DNA from: JACQNR01 sp049515175 | Lineage (GTDB): Bacteria > Acidobacteriota > Terriglobia > UBA7540 | Assembly (NCBI GenBank): GCA_049515175.1 | Contig: JBEKUI010000090.1 | Location: 1-15,344, forward strand | DNA length: 15,344 nucleotides | Reading direction: 5' to 3' | Part shown: one piece after another, positions 1-7,198 of the stretch | How the letters are laid out: every line of letters begins with the position of its first letter | Numbering within the stretch: position 1 is the stretch's first letter | Made by a program: the position numbers and the translations under genes | Notes under the pieces: generated by a model | Databases searched by the model: none | The model's input: only the letters and a program-made list of their open reading frames with translations | Told to the model about the DNA's origin: nothing

Positions 1-3000
1 GAGGCTCCCATTTGGGGAATCAGCGGAATCCCTTTTGACTGAAGTACGTCGTAAACTTCCGCTTCAAATTCGTTCAGCGGAAAGCCGGTCGGTGCGGCAT
101 CCGAAAGCCTCTTCCCTTCTGTCGCGGCATACTGGAGATAGAAACGCAGGAGTTCCACGCCGGTGCCGGGTTTGACCCGCTCTGGGTTCATATCCAAGTG
201 GCTAAAGGAGGACACCAGTGTCATCCGCTGGCGTGCCCTCGTGACGGCAACGTTTAATCGGCGCTGGCCGCCCTGGGAAAGCAAGGGACCAAAGCGAAAT
301 GGCAGGTTGCCACCTCGATCTTTCCCGTAGCCCACGGTCAAGATGATCGCGTCGCGTTCGTCGCCCTGCACGCGCTCGAGGTTCTTAACAAAGAATCGTT
401 CCTCTGCGCCAGGATCGAAAAAACGGTCCAGGTCGGGGCGCTTCTCCAACCCTTCATCCAGTCCGCGTTGCACGCGATCCGCATGCCGAATACCCATGGC
501 GATCACGCCGAGCGTTTCATTGGGTCGCTTTTCTGCGTGCTCCAACACCAGTTCCACAACCTTCTGAGCTTCCGCCGAGGAACTCTCCTCCTGTCCATCC
601 ACGCCTGGCGGTTGGTTCACGAGCACGTGCCGCACCACCGGAGGCCCGCCAGGCCCGGGGAACGTGACCAAGCGATCTTTGTAAATATGATGGTTCGAAA
701 AGCTGATTAGAGACTCGTCCCGGCTGCGGTAGTGCCAACTCAAATAGCACGACGGGACAAATGCATTGGCTGTGTCCAGCAGGCTCTCAAAACCCTCTGT
801 GGCGCTTACTTCTTCCTCCTCCTTCAGTTCATCGTCGTCCCCCGCCACGAAGAAGGTAGTGGGAGGTAGCTGGTGGCTGTCACCCGCGACGACAAGATGC
901 GAGGCCCGAAGGATTGCGGGCACCGCGTCTTCGGGAAGCACTTGGCTGGCCTCGTCGAATATGACGACATCAAAGCCCTGTCTCCCGTCCAGCAGTTGGC
1001 TTACGGAAAGCGGGCTGGCCATCCAGCACGGGCACACCGCGGTCAGAATCTCATGAGCCTGGGCAAATAGCTTTCGCAGTGGCAAATGTCGGCGCTTCTT
1101 TTGCGCCTCTGCCCTGACGAGGTAGTCCTGATTGGGGTGCGCGTTCATCTCAGCAATGGCTCGTTCCGCGTGAGCCCTTCTCACGCGGGCCACAGCGACG
1201 CGGATTCGCTCTTTGTCCAGTTCTTTGAATTCCTGCACAAAACTGTCGTGCGTCCTACCGTTGAACCCAGCGATGTCCGGGTCTTCCAGCAGCGCCGCGT
1301 CGAGGCATGAAGAAAGCCAAGCGTGGTCGAAAAAAACTTCCCACTTGTCAGGCTCGGGCTTCGCGGAGCGGATTTCAGCGATCAGCCTGCCGACACCGAC
1401 GTTTTCCAGACCGTGTTCGATCTCCCAAAGCTTGGGCAGCTTATGTGGCGTCAGTGTGTCTTTGGAAAGTGCTTCCACATAGCGCCGAAGATCATCCAGC
1501 GGGATCTCTTGCAGGTACTTTTTAGGACCTAAGGACTCCAGCTCTTTTACCTCAACCAACAGCGAGTCGAGTCTCTGTTGGTGCTTCTGGAAGGCAGTGA
1601 TGCGCTTGGGAAGGGTCTTGCGACCGCTCCATTCTGCCCACTGCAGACGGTCCGCTTCCGCGGTGCTTAGATCGGTATGCAATTGCTGCACGGGAGCCTT
1701 CCCAGCCGTTCGCATCGCGAGAACATTTTTGCGAGCTTGACGGAAGGCACCATTCGTACACCAGGCCCACACGGCGGCGAGACCGCTGGTGCATCCCGGC
1801 TTCAGGTCTTCTAGCAGCTTGGGTAAGTTCTGCGCGTACAGCTCGGCGGAGTAGAGGGCAAGCGTTCTTTGCAAGCTCGCCAAGAGAACGAACATCTGCC
1901 GTGCTTCCTTGACTGTGCCGCGAGGTCTGAACTGCGTGGTTTCGAGGAGGGCCGTTAGTGTGGCGTCGAATTCTGGCAAGGTTTGGCTCGCCATTAGGAC
2001 TGCAAGATCAAGAGCCTTTTGAACAGTTCTGCCGTCGGGAAGTTTGGCTCGCGTCCAAGGTGAAGGATCTGTCCGTGTGAATAAGGATGCAAACCCACGC
2101 GCCTCTCTGAGGAGATCGCGCACCTTCTGCGGGCCGGCTTCCGCAATCCTCTTAAGCTCCACGCCGCGCCAGCGCGTGGCGGGGTTCACCTCACGCAGCA
2201 GTTTTAGGATTCTTCCTTGAAGGTCATAGACACTATGCCCGCCGGGCTCGCGCATTCTGTGCAGGCGCTCCACATGGCGGTTGAGCCGGTCACGTCGCTC
2301 GACAAAGCGCCGATGCAGGTCTTCGCAGTTAACAGGCGTGGACGTTCGAACAGCCTCCAGAGCCTTGCCGACTTGTTCGAGCACGAGCTTAGGGGAAACG
2401 TCCGCGCCGTGCATGTCGATGGCTATGTGTTCCAGCCCGACGTGTTTCAGCCGCTTCTTTACGACCTCCAGTGCCGCCCTCTTCTCAGCCACAAACAGGA
2501 TGCGGCGGCCCAGAACGGCAAGACTCGCAATCAGATTGGCGATGGTCTGACTTTTTCCGGTCTCTGGCGGCCCGTGAATCACGGCACTCTGCCCGTTCAG
2601 AACGGCGGAGATTGCTTTCTGCTGACTCGAATCTGCGTCGAGGATCAGGAACTCATCTTGTGGCGGCGTGCGGTCGAACTCTCGGGGGTCAGGGTTAATG
2701 GTTTGCGTGCCTACTTGCTTGCGTGCGTCACCGTCACCCGCAATCGCAGCGACGATGTCGTTGGCAACGAGATCTTCACCGCGCTCTCTCAGGTCGTTGA
2801 CCATCGCCATCTTCTGAAAGGCAAAGTTCCCAAGCACGGCCACGTTTCGCACCTGGAATCCGGGAACATGCTGGGACCTTTCCGACAAGCGGCCATAAAC
2901 CGGTGACGGATCGAACACTTCTCCTTCGTCATCGCCCTGCAACAAAGGGATCAGATCATCCGGTGTAAGCTTCACTCCAAACTCGGTTTCGAGAACGTGC

Positions 3001-3476
3001 AGAAGGACGAGATTGACCTGCACAGTGCCGGTTCGTCGAATGGAGATGGACTGCCCGAGACGGCCTTTCAGTTCGAGCGTCACGGGAAGCAAAAGGACTG
3101 GTGCTTCGGGGTCGCGCCCACCATCAGCGGCCGACCATGTGGCCATTCCCAACGTGGCGAACAGCGTGGCCAGACCCTTTTCCTCAGCATTCGTCTGAGC
3201 CCGTCGCCAGATTTCCCGCAGCTTGCTTGTCAATTTGTCATCAGCTGGATTCTCGATTAGCTTGGAAATCGGAACCGTTTCCCCAGAAAGCAACGCGGCC
3301 ATCCGGTCGCCATCCGCCAGCCAAAGGTCCAGCGTTCCCGTCTTCAGTGGACGGTAGTAGAAGAGATTGTTGCGGCGGGAAAGGTCAATCAGCCTCCGTA
3401 TCCAGGCCTGTCTCGCCTTTTCGACCACGCTGCGCCTGGGCTCGCTGAAGTTGCGGGGTGTGGGCTCTGCCGACAT
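1..3476 (-). CDS. DUF4011 / SF1 helicase with Vsr-like nuclease C-terminus (Hhe-like), partial
   Basis: A single uninterrupted minus-strand frame begins at ATG 3474-3476 and runs off the left edge after about 1158 codons, so the C-terminus is missing. Near the N-terminus, DLSRRN (residues 31-36) within a W-x-RRLIDLS context is the signature of DUF4011. The helicase core follows: Walker A GPPETGKS at 302-309 (an E replaces the usual G, but the GxxxxGKS pattern is intact), motif II DEAS at 841-844, motif III GDSHQLPPT at 865-873, WHYRS near 914, VQGDERD at 1036, and motif VI RLNVAVTRAR at 1073. The last visible residues, from about 1137 (FEAEVYDVLQSKG), look like the start of an MTES_1575/Vsr-like restriction-endonuclease fold. 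DUF4011-helicase-Vsr is the composition reported for the single-gene Hhe phage-defence system. The frame was checked at five separate motifs. Family assignment is firm; the defence role is inference. Confidence 0.9.
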   Translation of the reverse strand, partial: MSAEPTPRNFSEPRRSVVEKARQAWIRRLIDLSRRNNLFYYRPLKTGTLDLWLADGDRMAALLSGETVPISKLIENPADDKLTSKLREIWRRAQTNAEEKGLATLFATLGMATWSAADGGRDPEAPVLLLPVTLELKGRLGQSISIRRTGTVQVNLVLLHVLETEFGVKLTPDDLIPLLQGDDEGEVFDPSPVYGRLSERSQHVPGFQVRNVAVLGNFAFQKMAMVNDLRERGEDLVANDIVAAIAGDGDARKQVGTQTINPDPREFDRTPPQDEFLILDADSSQQKAISAVLNGQSAVIHGPPETGKSQTIANLIASLAVLGRRILFVAEKRAALEVVKKRLKHVGLEHIAIDMHGADVSPKLVLEQVGKALEAVRTSTPVNCEDLHRRFVERRDRLNRHVERLHRMREPGGHSVYDLQGRILKLLREVNPATRWRGVELKRIAEAGPQKVRDLLREARGFASLFTRTDPSPWTRAKLPDGRTVQKALDLAVLMASQTLPEFDATLTALLETTQFRPRGTVKEARQMFVLLASLQRTLALYSAELYAQNLPKLLEDLKPGCTSGLAAVWAWCTNGAFRQARKNVLAMRTAGKAPVQQLHTDLSTAEADRLQWAEWSGRKTLPKRITAFQKHQQRLDSLLVEVKELESLGPKKYLQEIPLDDLRRYVEALSKDTLTPHKLPKLWEIEHGLENVGVGRLIAEIRSAKPEPDKWEVFFDHAWLSSCLDAALLEDPDIAGFNGRTHDSFVQEFKELDKERIRVAVARVRRAHAERAIAEMNAHPNQDYLVRAEAQKKRRHLPLRKLFAQAHEILTAVCPCWMASPLSVSQLLDGRQGFDVVIFDEASQVLPEDAVPAILRASHLVVAGDSHQLPPTTFFVAGDDDELKEEEEVSATEGFESLLDTANAFVPSCYLSWHYRSRDESLISFSNHHIYKDRLVTFPGPGGPPVVRHVLVNQPPGVDGQEESSSAEAQKVVELVLEHAEKRPNETLGVIAMGIRHADRVQRGLDEGLEKRPDLDRFFDPGAEERFFVKNLERVQGDERDAIILTVGYGKDRGGNLPFRFGPLLSQGGQRRLNVAVTRARQRMTLVSSFSHLDMNPERVKPGTGVELLRFYLQYAATEGKRLSDAAPTGFPLNEFEAEVYDVLQSKGIPLIPQMGA

Positions 3477-3637
3477 CGTCGACCTTCACCGCTTTCTATG
3501 GTTCGGCTCTGGGGTGAGGAGGGCCAGCGGCGTTGTCCTTGCGGGCGATAGTTACCATAATCGAAAGCACAGGGCAAGTGGGCTGAACGGCCCCAACATG
3601 GCCGGAGATCGAGCCGGGCAGAAACGCTGCGGATGTC

Positions 3638-3661
3638 GATCTACCGACTGGCCGGTAGGTC
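3638..3661. repeat. Imperfect 9-bp inverted repeat
   Basis: GATCTACCG pairs with CGGTAGGTC around a six-base loop, with a single G-U/mismatch position; the inner six bases CTACCG/CGGTAG are perfect. No gene or T-run follows it. It could be an operator for one of the two divergent genes or a chance hairpin. Confidence 0.35.
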
Positions 3662-3806
3662 ATGCGCCAGGCTGTCCGCTCTTTTTCGGGCAGTTTTTCC
3701 AGGCAATTTTCGCAAAACGAGCTATCACGAGATTCCACCACCGCTTTGCCAATCCGCGGTTCTCCACAGTCCTACTTTATTTGGCGCGCGACGCTCCACT
3801 TTGCGT

Positions 3807-3812
3807 TACAAT
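3807..3812 (+). promoter_or_regulatory. Possible -10 hexamer for the thymidylate synthase-like gene
   Basis: TACAAT differs from the sigma-70 -10 consensus at one position and lies about 150 bases before the ATG. The best upstream partner, TTGGCG at 3781-3786, is 20 bases away, which is longer than ideal. This is a weak call based only on hexamer similarity. Confidence 0.2.
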
Positions 3813-3832
3813 CCCGTTCCCCGAAGACGCCT

Positions 3833-3870
3833 CGCACTCCGGCGAAGAGTGCGTTGCACCCGCTGCACTC
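3833..3870 (+). promoter_or_regulatory. Three mutually complementary half-sites in the leader (possible competing hairpins)
   Basis: GCACTC (3834-3839), GAGTGC (3847-3852) and GCACTC again (3865-3870) lie in a row. The middle segment can pair with either neighbour: with the first as a 7-bp stem CGCACTC/GAGTGCG with a 7-base loop, or with the third with a 12-base loop. This is the geometry of an anti-terminator/terminator or attenuator switch. No poly-T tract follows the second hairpin, so any control would more likely act on translation or be coincidental. Confidence 0.3.
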
Positions 3871-3959
3871 TTGCCATTCAAGCCCGGTCGGTGGACTAGG
3901 CTGCGCGGCGGGTGGTGCACATTCTCAAGGCCGGGAAGGCAGCGACCGTTGGGGGCGGG

Positions 3960-4802
3960 ATGAGTGGCATACCTGTACTGCACGTTGAGGGCGACTGCAT
4001 CGCGCGCGCTTGGGAAACGTCGCTGATCGAGCTCCACCGGAACGGCGGCATCGTCCAGACGCAATACGACCGGCCCGGCGATCCGCCCAGCAAAGACGCC
4101 ACCATGATAATCACGGTCCACGAGCCGCTCAGTGAGCCGATGATCCACAAGGATTTTCCGGGCGGCCCCGAGGAGTTGCAGGAGTACGTCATGGAAGTCT
4201 GCGAGGGAATCAAGGACCACCTCGTGCGCGACGCCAGTGATCCCGAAGATCACCGCTGGGAATACACCTACCACCAGCGGCTGTTCGCGTACTCCGCGCC
4301 TTCGCTCCATCCCTTCGACCAGATCGATGCGATGTGCCGGAAGTTGGCGGAGGCTCCCCACACCCGCCGCGCCCAGGCCATCACCTGGAAGGTTTGGGAA
4401 GACAACTCCTGCTACGACCCGGCCTGCCTGCAGAGTCTCTGGTGCCGAATCACGGAGGAGAACGGCGAGCCGGTGCTCAGCATGAACGTGCGTTTCCGCT
4501 CGAACGACGCGTACAAGGCGGCGTTCATGAATATCTTCGCGCTGGTCGAGATGCAGCGGCGGATTGCCCAGCGAGTGGGTGAATTGCTCGGCCGGACGGT
4601 GCGCGTCGGCCGGTATTGTCACCTGGCGGACAGTTACCACATCTACGGATCCTACGCGCACGAATTCGAGGAGCGCTTTCTCCGCTCGCTCGAAAAGCGC
4701 ACATTCGCGCAGCGCACGTTGCTTTACGCTGACCTGCGCGAGATGATGGAGGCAGCGCGCCCGGCGATCCTGGAAAAAGCCCGCCGGATGGGGAGGGTGT
4801 GA
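3960..4802 (+). CDS. Thymidylate synthase family protein, methanogen-type
   Basis: 280 residues from ATG 3960. An in-frame GTG at 3912 would add 16 unremarkable residues; the family-like sequence starts at GIPVLHVEGD, which favours the ATG. Thymidylate synthase converts dUMP and methylene-tetrahydrofolate to dTMP. The active-site landmarks are present in order: catalytic Cys156 in DPACLQSLW, the phosphate-binding RSND (Arg180, Ser181, Asp183), Asn191 in MNIF (Asn here favours dUMP over dCMP), and the ribose-binding HIY (His227, Tyr229). The N-terminal half (DATMIITV, EPMIHKDFPGG, RWEYTYHQRLF) resembles the thymidylate synthases of methanogenic archaea, not the E. coli ThyA type. It heads a run of one-carbon genes with a 145-base gap to the next. 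No dihydrofolate reductase gene is nearby. Superfamily membership is well supported; the actual substrate in this organism is inferred. Confidence 0.82.
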   Translation: MSGIPVLHVEGDCIARAWETSLIELHRNGGIVQTQYDRPGDPPSKDATMIITVHEPLSEPMIHKDFPGGPEELQEYVMEVCEGIKDHLVRDASDPEDHRWEYTYHQRLFAYSAPSLHPFDQIDAMCRKLAEAPHTRRAQAITWKVWEDNSCYDPACLQSLWCRITEENGEPVLSMNVRFRSNDAYKAAFMNIFALVEMQRRIAQRVGELLGRTVRVGRYCHLADSYHIYGSYAHEFEERFLRSLEKRTFAQRTLLYADLREMMEAARPAILEKARRMGRV

Positions 4803-4840
4803 GGCGTATTTCCTATATCGTGACAAAAGGACGGTTCTTG

Positions 4841-4879
4841 CGCGCCAGCGGGCTTTTTGATCGTGAAGATTCTGGCGCG
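4841..4879 (+). repeat. 8-bp perfect inverted repeat between thymidylate synthase-like and corrinoid genes
   Basis: CGCGCCAG (4841-4848) is the exact reverse complement of CTGGCGCG (4872-4879), separated by 23 bases that include a run of five Ts. It lies after the stop of the thymidylate synthase-like gene and ahead of the candidate sigma-54 promoter. It may mark the 3' end of that transcript or an RNA-processing site; the T-run is inside the loop, so it is not a textbook terminator. Confidence 0.35.
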
Positions 4880-4894
4880 AACTTTCACTGAAGT

Positions 4895-4912
4895 TTGGCA
4901 GCAATTGTGCCA
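4895..4912 (+). promoter_or_regulatory. Candidate sigma-54 (-24/-12) promoter for the methyltransfer operon
   Basis: TTGGCAG followed by GTGC places GG (4897-4898) exactly ten bases before GC (4909-4910), the invariant spacing of sigma-54 promoters (consensus TGGCAC-N5-TTGC). A start about 12 bases downstream would fall near 4922, just ahead of the strong ribosome site at 4935. The same bases form the palindrome TGGCA-N7-TGCCA (4896-4912), so a repressor operator is an alternative reading. Confidence 0.4.
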
Positions 4913-4934
4913 TTAAGTTCCAGCGCGACCTATT

Positions 4935-4942
4935 GGAGGAGG
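4935..4942 (+). promoter_or_regulatory. Strong ribosome binding site for the corrinoid protein
   Basis: GGAGGAGG lies five bases before ATG 4948. It decides the start against an in-frame TTG at 4933, which overlaps the site itself. Confidence 0.85.
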
Positions 4943-4947
4943 AAAAC

Positions 4948-5583
4948 ATGTCCGACTACGGCAAGCTGACCGAGGCAATTCTGAATGGCGATTCGAGGGC
5001 TGCGGTGGCGGTAACTCAGGAGGCCTTGGCGGCTCAAGCCGACCCTCAGGACCTAGTTACCAACTACATGATCCCGGCGATGGACGAGATCGGGAAACGG
5101 TTCGAAACCGGGGACTGTTTCGTGCCCGAACTGCTCATTTCGGCGCGCGCCATGAAGGCGTCGCTGGAACTGATCCGGCCGCTGCTTGCCGCGCGGGGCG
5201 CTCAGCCGGTCGGACGGGTCATCATCGGAACGGTGAAGGGGGACCTGCACGACATCGGCAAGAACCTCGTGGCCTCGATGCTGGAGGGGGCGGGCTTCGA
5301 AGTGATTGATCTGGGGGTCGATGTTCCGCCGGAAAGGATCCTGAGCGAGATCAGGACCCGGAAGATCAACCTCGTGGCGCTCTCCGCCTTGCTGACGACC
5401 ACAATGCCTTACATGAAGACGATCATCGCGGAGCTGAAGAAGGCTGGGGTGCGTGAACAGGTCAAAGTCATCATCGGTGGCGCGCCCGTCACTCAGCGAT
5501 ATGCCGACGAAATCGGCGCCGACGGTTACAGCGATAACGCCAACGGCGCGGTCGGCCTGGCGCGAAGGCTGGTCGCTGCCTGA
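4948..5583 (+). CDS. Corrinoid (B12-binding) methyl-carrier protein, MtaC/MtbC/MttC-like
   Basis: 211 residues. It carries a cobalamin whose cobalt accepts and donates methyl groups. Residues 1-85 form the helical cap domain typical of methionine synthase B12 modules (MIPAMDEIGKRFETGD at 41-56, then VPELLISARAMK). Residues 90-211 are the Rossmann-like B12-binding domain with D99-L-H101-D-I-G104, where His101 is the lower axial cobalt ligand, then SALLTTTM (146-153) and GGAP (177-180). The length and cap-plus-Rossmann layout match free-standing corrinoid proteins of methanogens and acetogens and the B12 module of MetH. It is preceded by a strong ribosome site and a candidate sigma-54 promoter, and followed after 22 bases by the MetF-MetV gene. 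It is the probable shared carrier for all methyltransferases of the operon. Confidence 0.93.
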   Translation: MSDYGKLTEAILNGDSRAAVAVTQEALAAQADPQDLVTNYMIPAMDEIGKRFETGDCFVPELLISARAMKASLELIRPLLAARGAQPVGRVIIGTVKGDLHDIGKNLVASMLEGAGFEVIDLGVDVPPERILSEIRTRKINLVALSALLTTTMPYMKTIIAELKKAGVREQVKVIIGGAPVTQRYADEIGADGYSDNANGAVGLARRLVAA

Positions 5584-5605
5584 ATTCTCAGGGCTAGGAT
5601 TGACA

Positions 5606-7198
5606 ATGAACTTGCAGGCAGAGAGCGGCGGCTTTCTGGAGGCGGCCCTGCAGAGGGGAGAGTTCGTCTCCACTGCCGAGTTGGTCCTGGGCCGAGACCA
5701 CAACGTGGTGGACGCGGAAGCCTTCGTGCGTGAAGCGGCCGCGACCACGGACGGCATCAAAGTCATCAGCGTGACCGACCTGCCGGGTGGCAATCCCGCG
5801 CTCCCGCCCGAAGCCTTTGCTTCCTTCATCCTCGAACACCGCTTGGTTCCGATCGCCCACCTCAGCGGGAAAGACGGTAACCGTGCCTTCCTGGAGGGCC
5901 GCTTGCACGCCCTGGCGCGGATGGGAGTGAGGAATATCCTCGCACTCACCGGCGATGCTCAGAAAGAAGGTTTCAGTGGCAAGGCCAAGCCCGTTTATGA
6001 CCTCGACTCAGTCCTGATTCTCTGGCTGCTACAAGCCCTGCGCGGCGGCCTCGAATACAACGTGGGTACCAGGACGGCGCGTACGACTCCCTTTGGATTT
6101 TTCGCCGGCGCGGTCGTCAATCCCTACAAGACCCGCGAACCCGACCAGATGATGCAGTTTTTCAAACTGGCGCTGAAAATTGCCACCGGCGCGCGGTTCA
6201 TCATCACTCAGCTCGGCTTTAATCTCCGCAAGCTTTTTGAACTCAAGCAATACATGGAGCGCGAAGGCTTGGCGCGTACACCCGTCCTTGCCAACGTGTA
6301 CGTGCCCACGGCCAAAGTCGCGCAGATGATGCAGTCGGGAGAACTCGCCGGTTGCGTGGTCACGGACGAGCTGATCCGGCGGCTGGAAGCGGAGAAGAAG
6401 CCGCAGCGTCTGGAACGCGCCGCCCTGATGGTGGCGGCAGTGAAAGATCTGGGCTTTGCCGGTGCGCACATCGGGGGCTTCGGGCTGACGCACAAGGACT
6501 TCATGACGATCCTGGAGCGCGCGGCGGCCATCGGGGGCGGTTGGAGGGGCAGGGTAGAGGAACTCATTTTCGAGAGCCCCGGCCAGTTCCATCTATTCCA
6601 TGGGGGCAAGGACGGCTTGAGCGCGGGCGAAGGGGAATATCAGCTGACCACCGAGAAGCCAACTCCCTCTTGGAAGCAGTGGCTCTCAAGCCAGATCCAC
6701 GATCACTTCATCAAGAAGGGGACGCTGGGGGAACGGTGGCTCGCGCCGCACCTGAAGCCGGAGGGAGGGAACTCCGGCCAGGGTGGCGTGCATGACGGGT
6801 TCTGGTACAAGCTGCTCCAGCCCGCCACACTCTATCGTGAGGCCACGCTGGGCTGTGTGAGCTGCGGCGATTGCATTCAGGAGCACGTGAACTACGCCGG
6901 ATGCACGATGCGCTGGTGCTACAAGGAACTGCGCAACGGTCCCTGCGGCGGCTCGCGGGTTGACGGAAGCTGCGAGGCGCATCCGGAACTGCCCTGCATC
7001 TGGAACCTGGTTTATCTGGCGACGCTGGCGGTGGGCGACGACCCGAGAAAATTCGCCCGGACGTTGATTCCACCGCGCGATTGGTGTCTGGACAAGACCA
7101 ATGCTCTGGCCAATCGCTTCGCCGGCCTGGACAACCTCTGCAAGCGGCAGATACTGGAAGCGGGAGCAGAGAAGGCCGCGGAAAGGAGCAAGAATTGA
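5606..7198 (+). CDS. metF: Methylenetetrahydrofolate reductase, MetF-MetV fusion
   Basis: 530 residues from ATG 5606; earlier in-frame codons overlap the corrinoid gene and give no family-like sequence. Residues 1 to about 300 are a MetF TIM barrel that reduces methylene- to methyl-tetrahydrofolate with FAD: Glu25 in STAELVLGRDH and Asp117 in LALTGD match the catalytic Glu28 and Asp120 of E. coli MetF, and GAVVNPYK and FIITQLGFN are typical. The C-terminal part is a methylene-THF reductase C-terminal (MetV-like) domain with many cysteines: C417, C420, C423, C433, C438, C447, C456 and C464. In acetogens MetV is a separate metal-binding partner of MetF; here the two are one chain, which suggests an electron donor other than plain NADH. 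Its stop overlaps the next start (TGATG), indicating tight co-translation. The MetF part is certain; metal type and electron donor are inferred. Confidence 0.92.
   Translation: MNLQAESGGFLEAALQRGEFVSTAELVLGRDHNVVDAEAFVREAAATTDGIKVISVTDLPGGNPALPPEAFASFILEHRLVPIAHLSGKDGNRAFLEGRLHALARMGVRNILALTGDAQKEGFSGKAKPVYDLDSVLILWLLQALRGGLEYNVGTRTARTTPFGFFAGAVVNPYKTREPDQMMQFFKLALKIATGARFIITQLGFNLRKLFELKQYMEREGLARTPVLANVYVPTAKVAQMMQSGELAGCVVTDELIRRLEAEKKPQRLERAALMVAAVKDLGFAGAHIGGFGLTHKDFMTILERAAAIGGGWRGRVEELIFESPGQFHLFHGGKDGLSAGEGEYQLTTEKPTPSWKQWLSSQIHDHFIKKGTLGERWLAPHLKPEGGNSGQGGVHDGFWYKLLQPATLYREATLGCVSCGDCIQEHVNYAGCTMRWCYKELRNGPCGGSRVDGSCEAHPELPCIWNLVYLATLAVGDDPRKFARTLIPPRDWCLDKTNALANRFAGLDNLCKRQILEAGAEKAAERSKN

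Larger units (their letters stand above)
3477..3959. other. Divergent intergenic region between helicase and thymidylate synthase-like gene
   Basis: About 480 bases separate the two divergent start codons. Open frames exist on both strands, but none gives a recognisable protein. The region must hold promoters for both genes. It carries an imperfect 9-bp inverted repeat (3638-3661) and a set of three complementary half-sites (3834-3870). I see no tRNA and no cobalamin-riboswitch B12 box. Confidence 0.6.

Noticed and set aside
3367..3963. A 198-codon plus-strand open frame spanning the helicase start and the intergenic region.
   Set aside because: It overlaps the helicase coding sequence in antisense, has no ribosome site and shows no recognisable protein features.
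3477..4947. A cobalamin or SAM riboswitch ahead of the B12-related genes.
   Set aside because: I looked for the B12-box (GCCACTG) and for SAM-type helices in both leaders and found neither; only simple inverted repeats are present.
3777..4949. A 390-codon minus-strand open frame across the thymidylate synthase-like gene.
   Set aside because: The plus-strand product carries an ordered set of thymidylate synthase active-site residues; the minus-strand product shows nothing.
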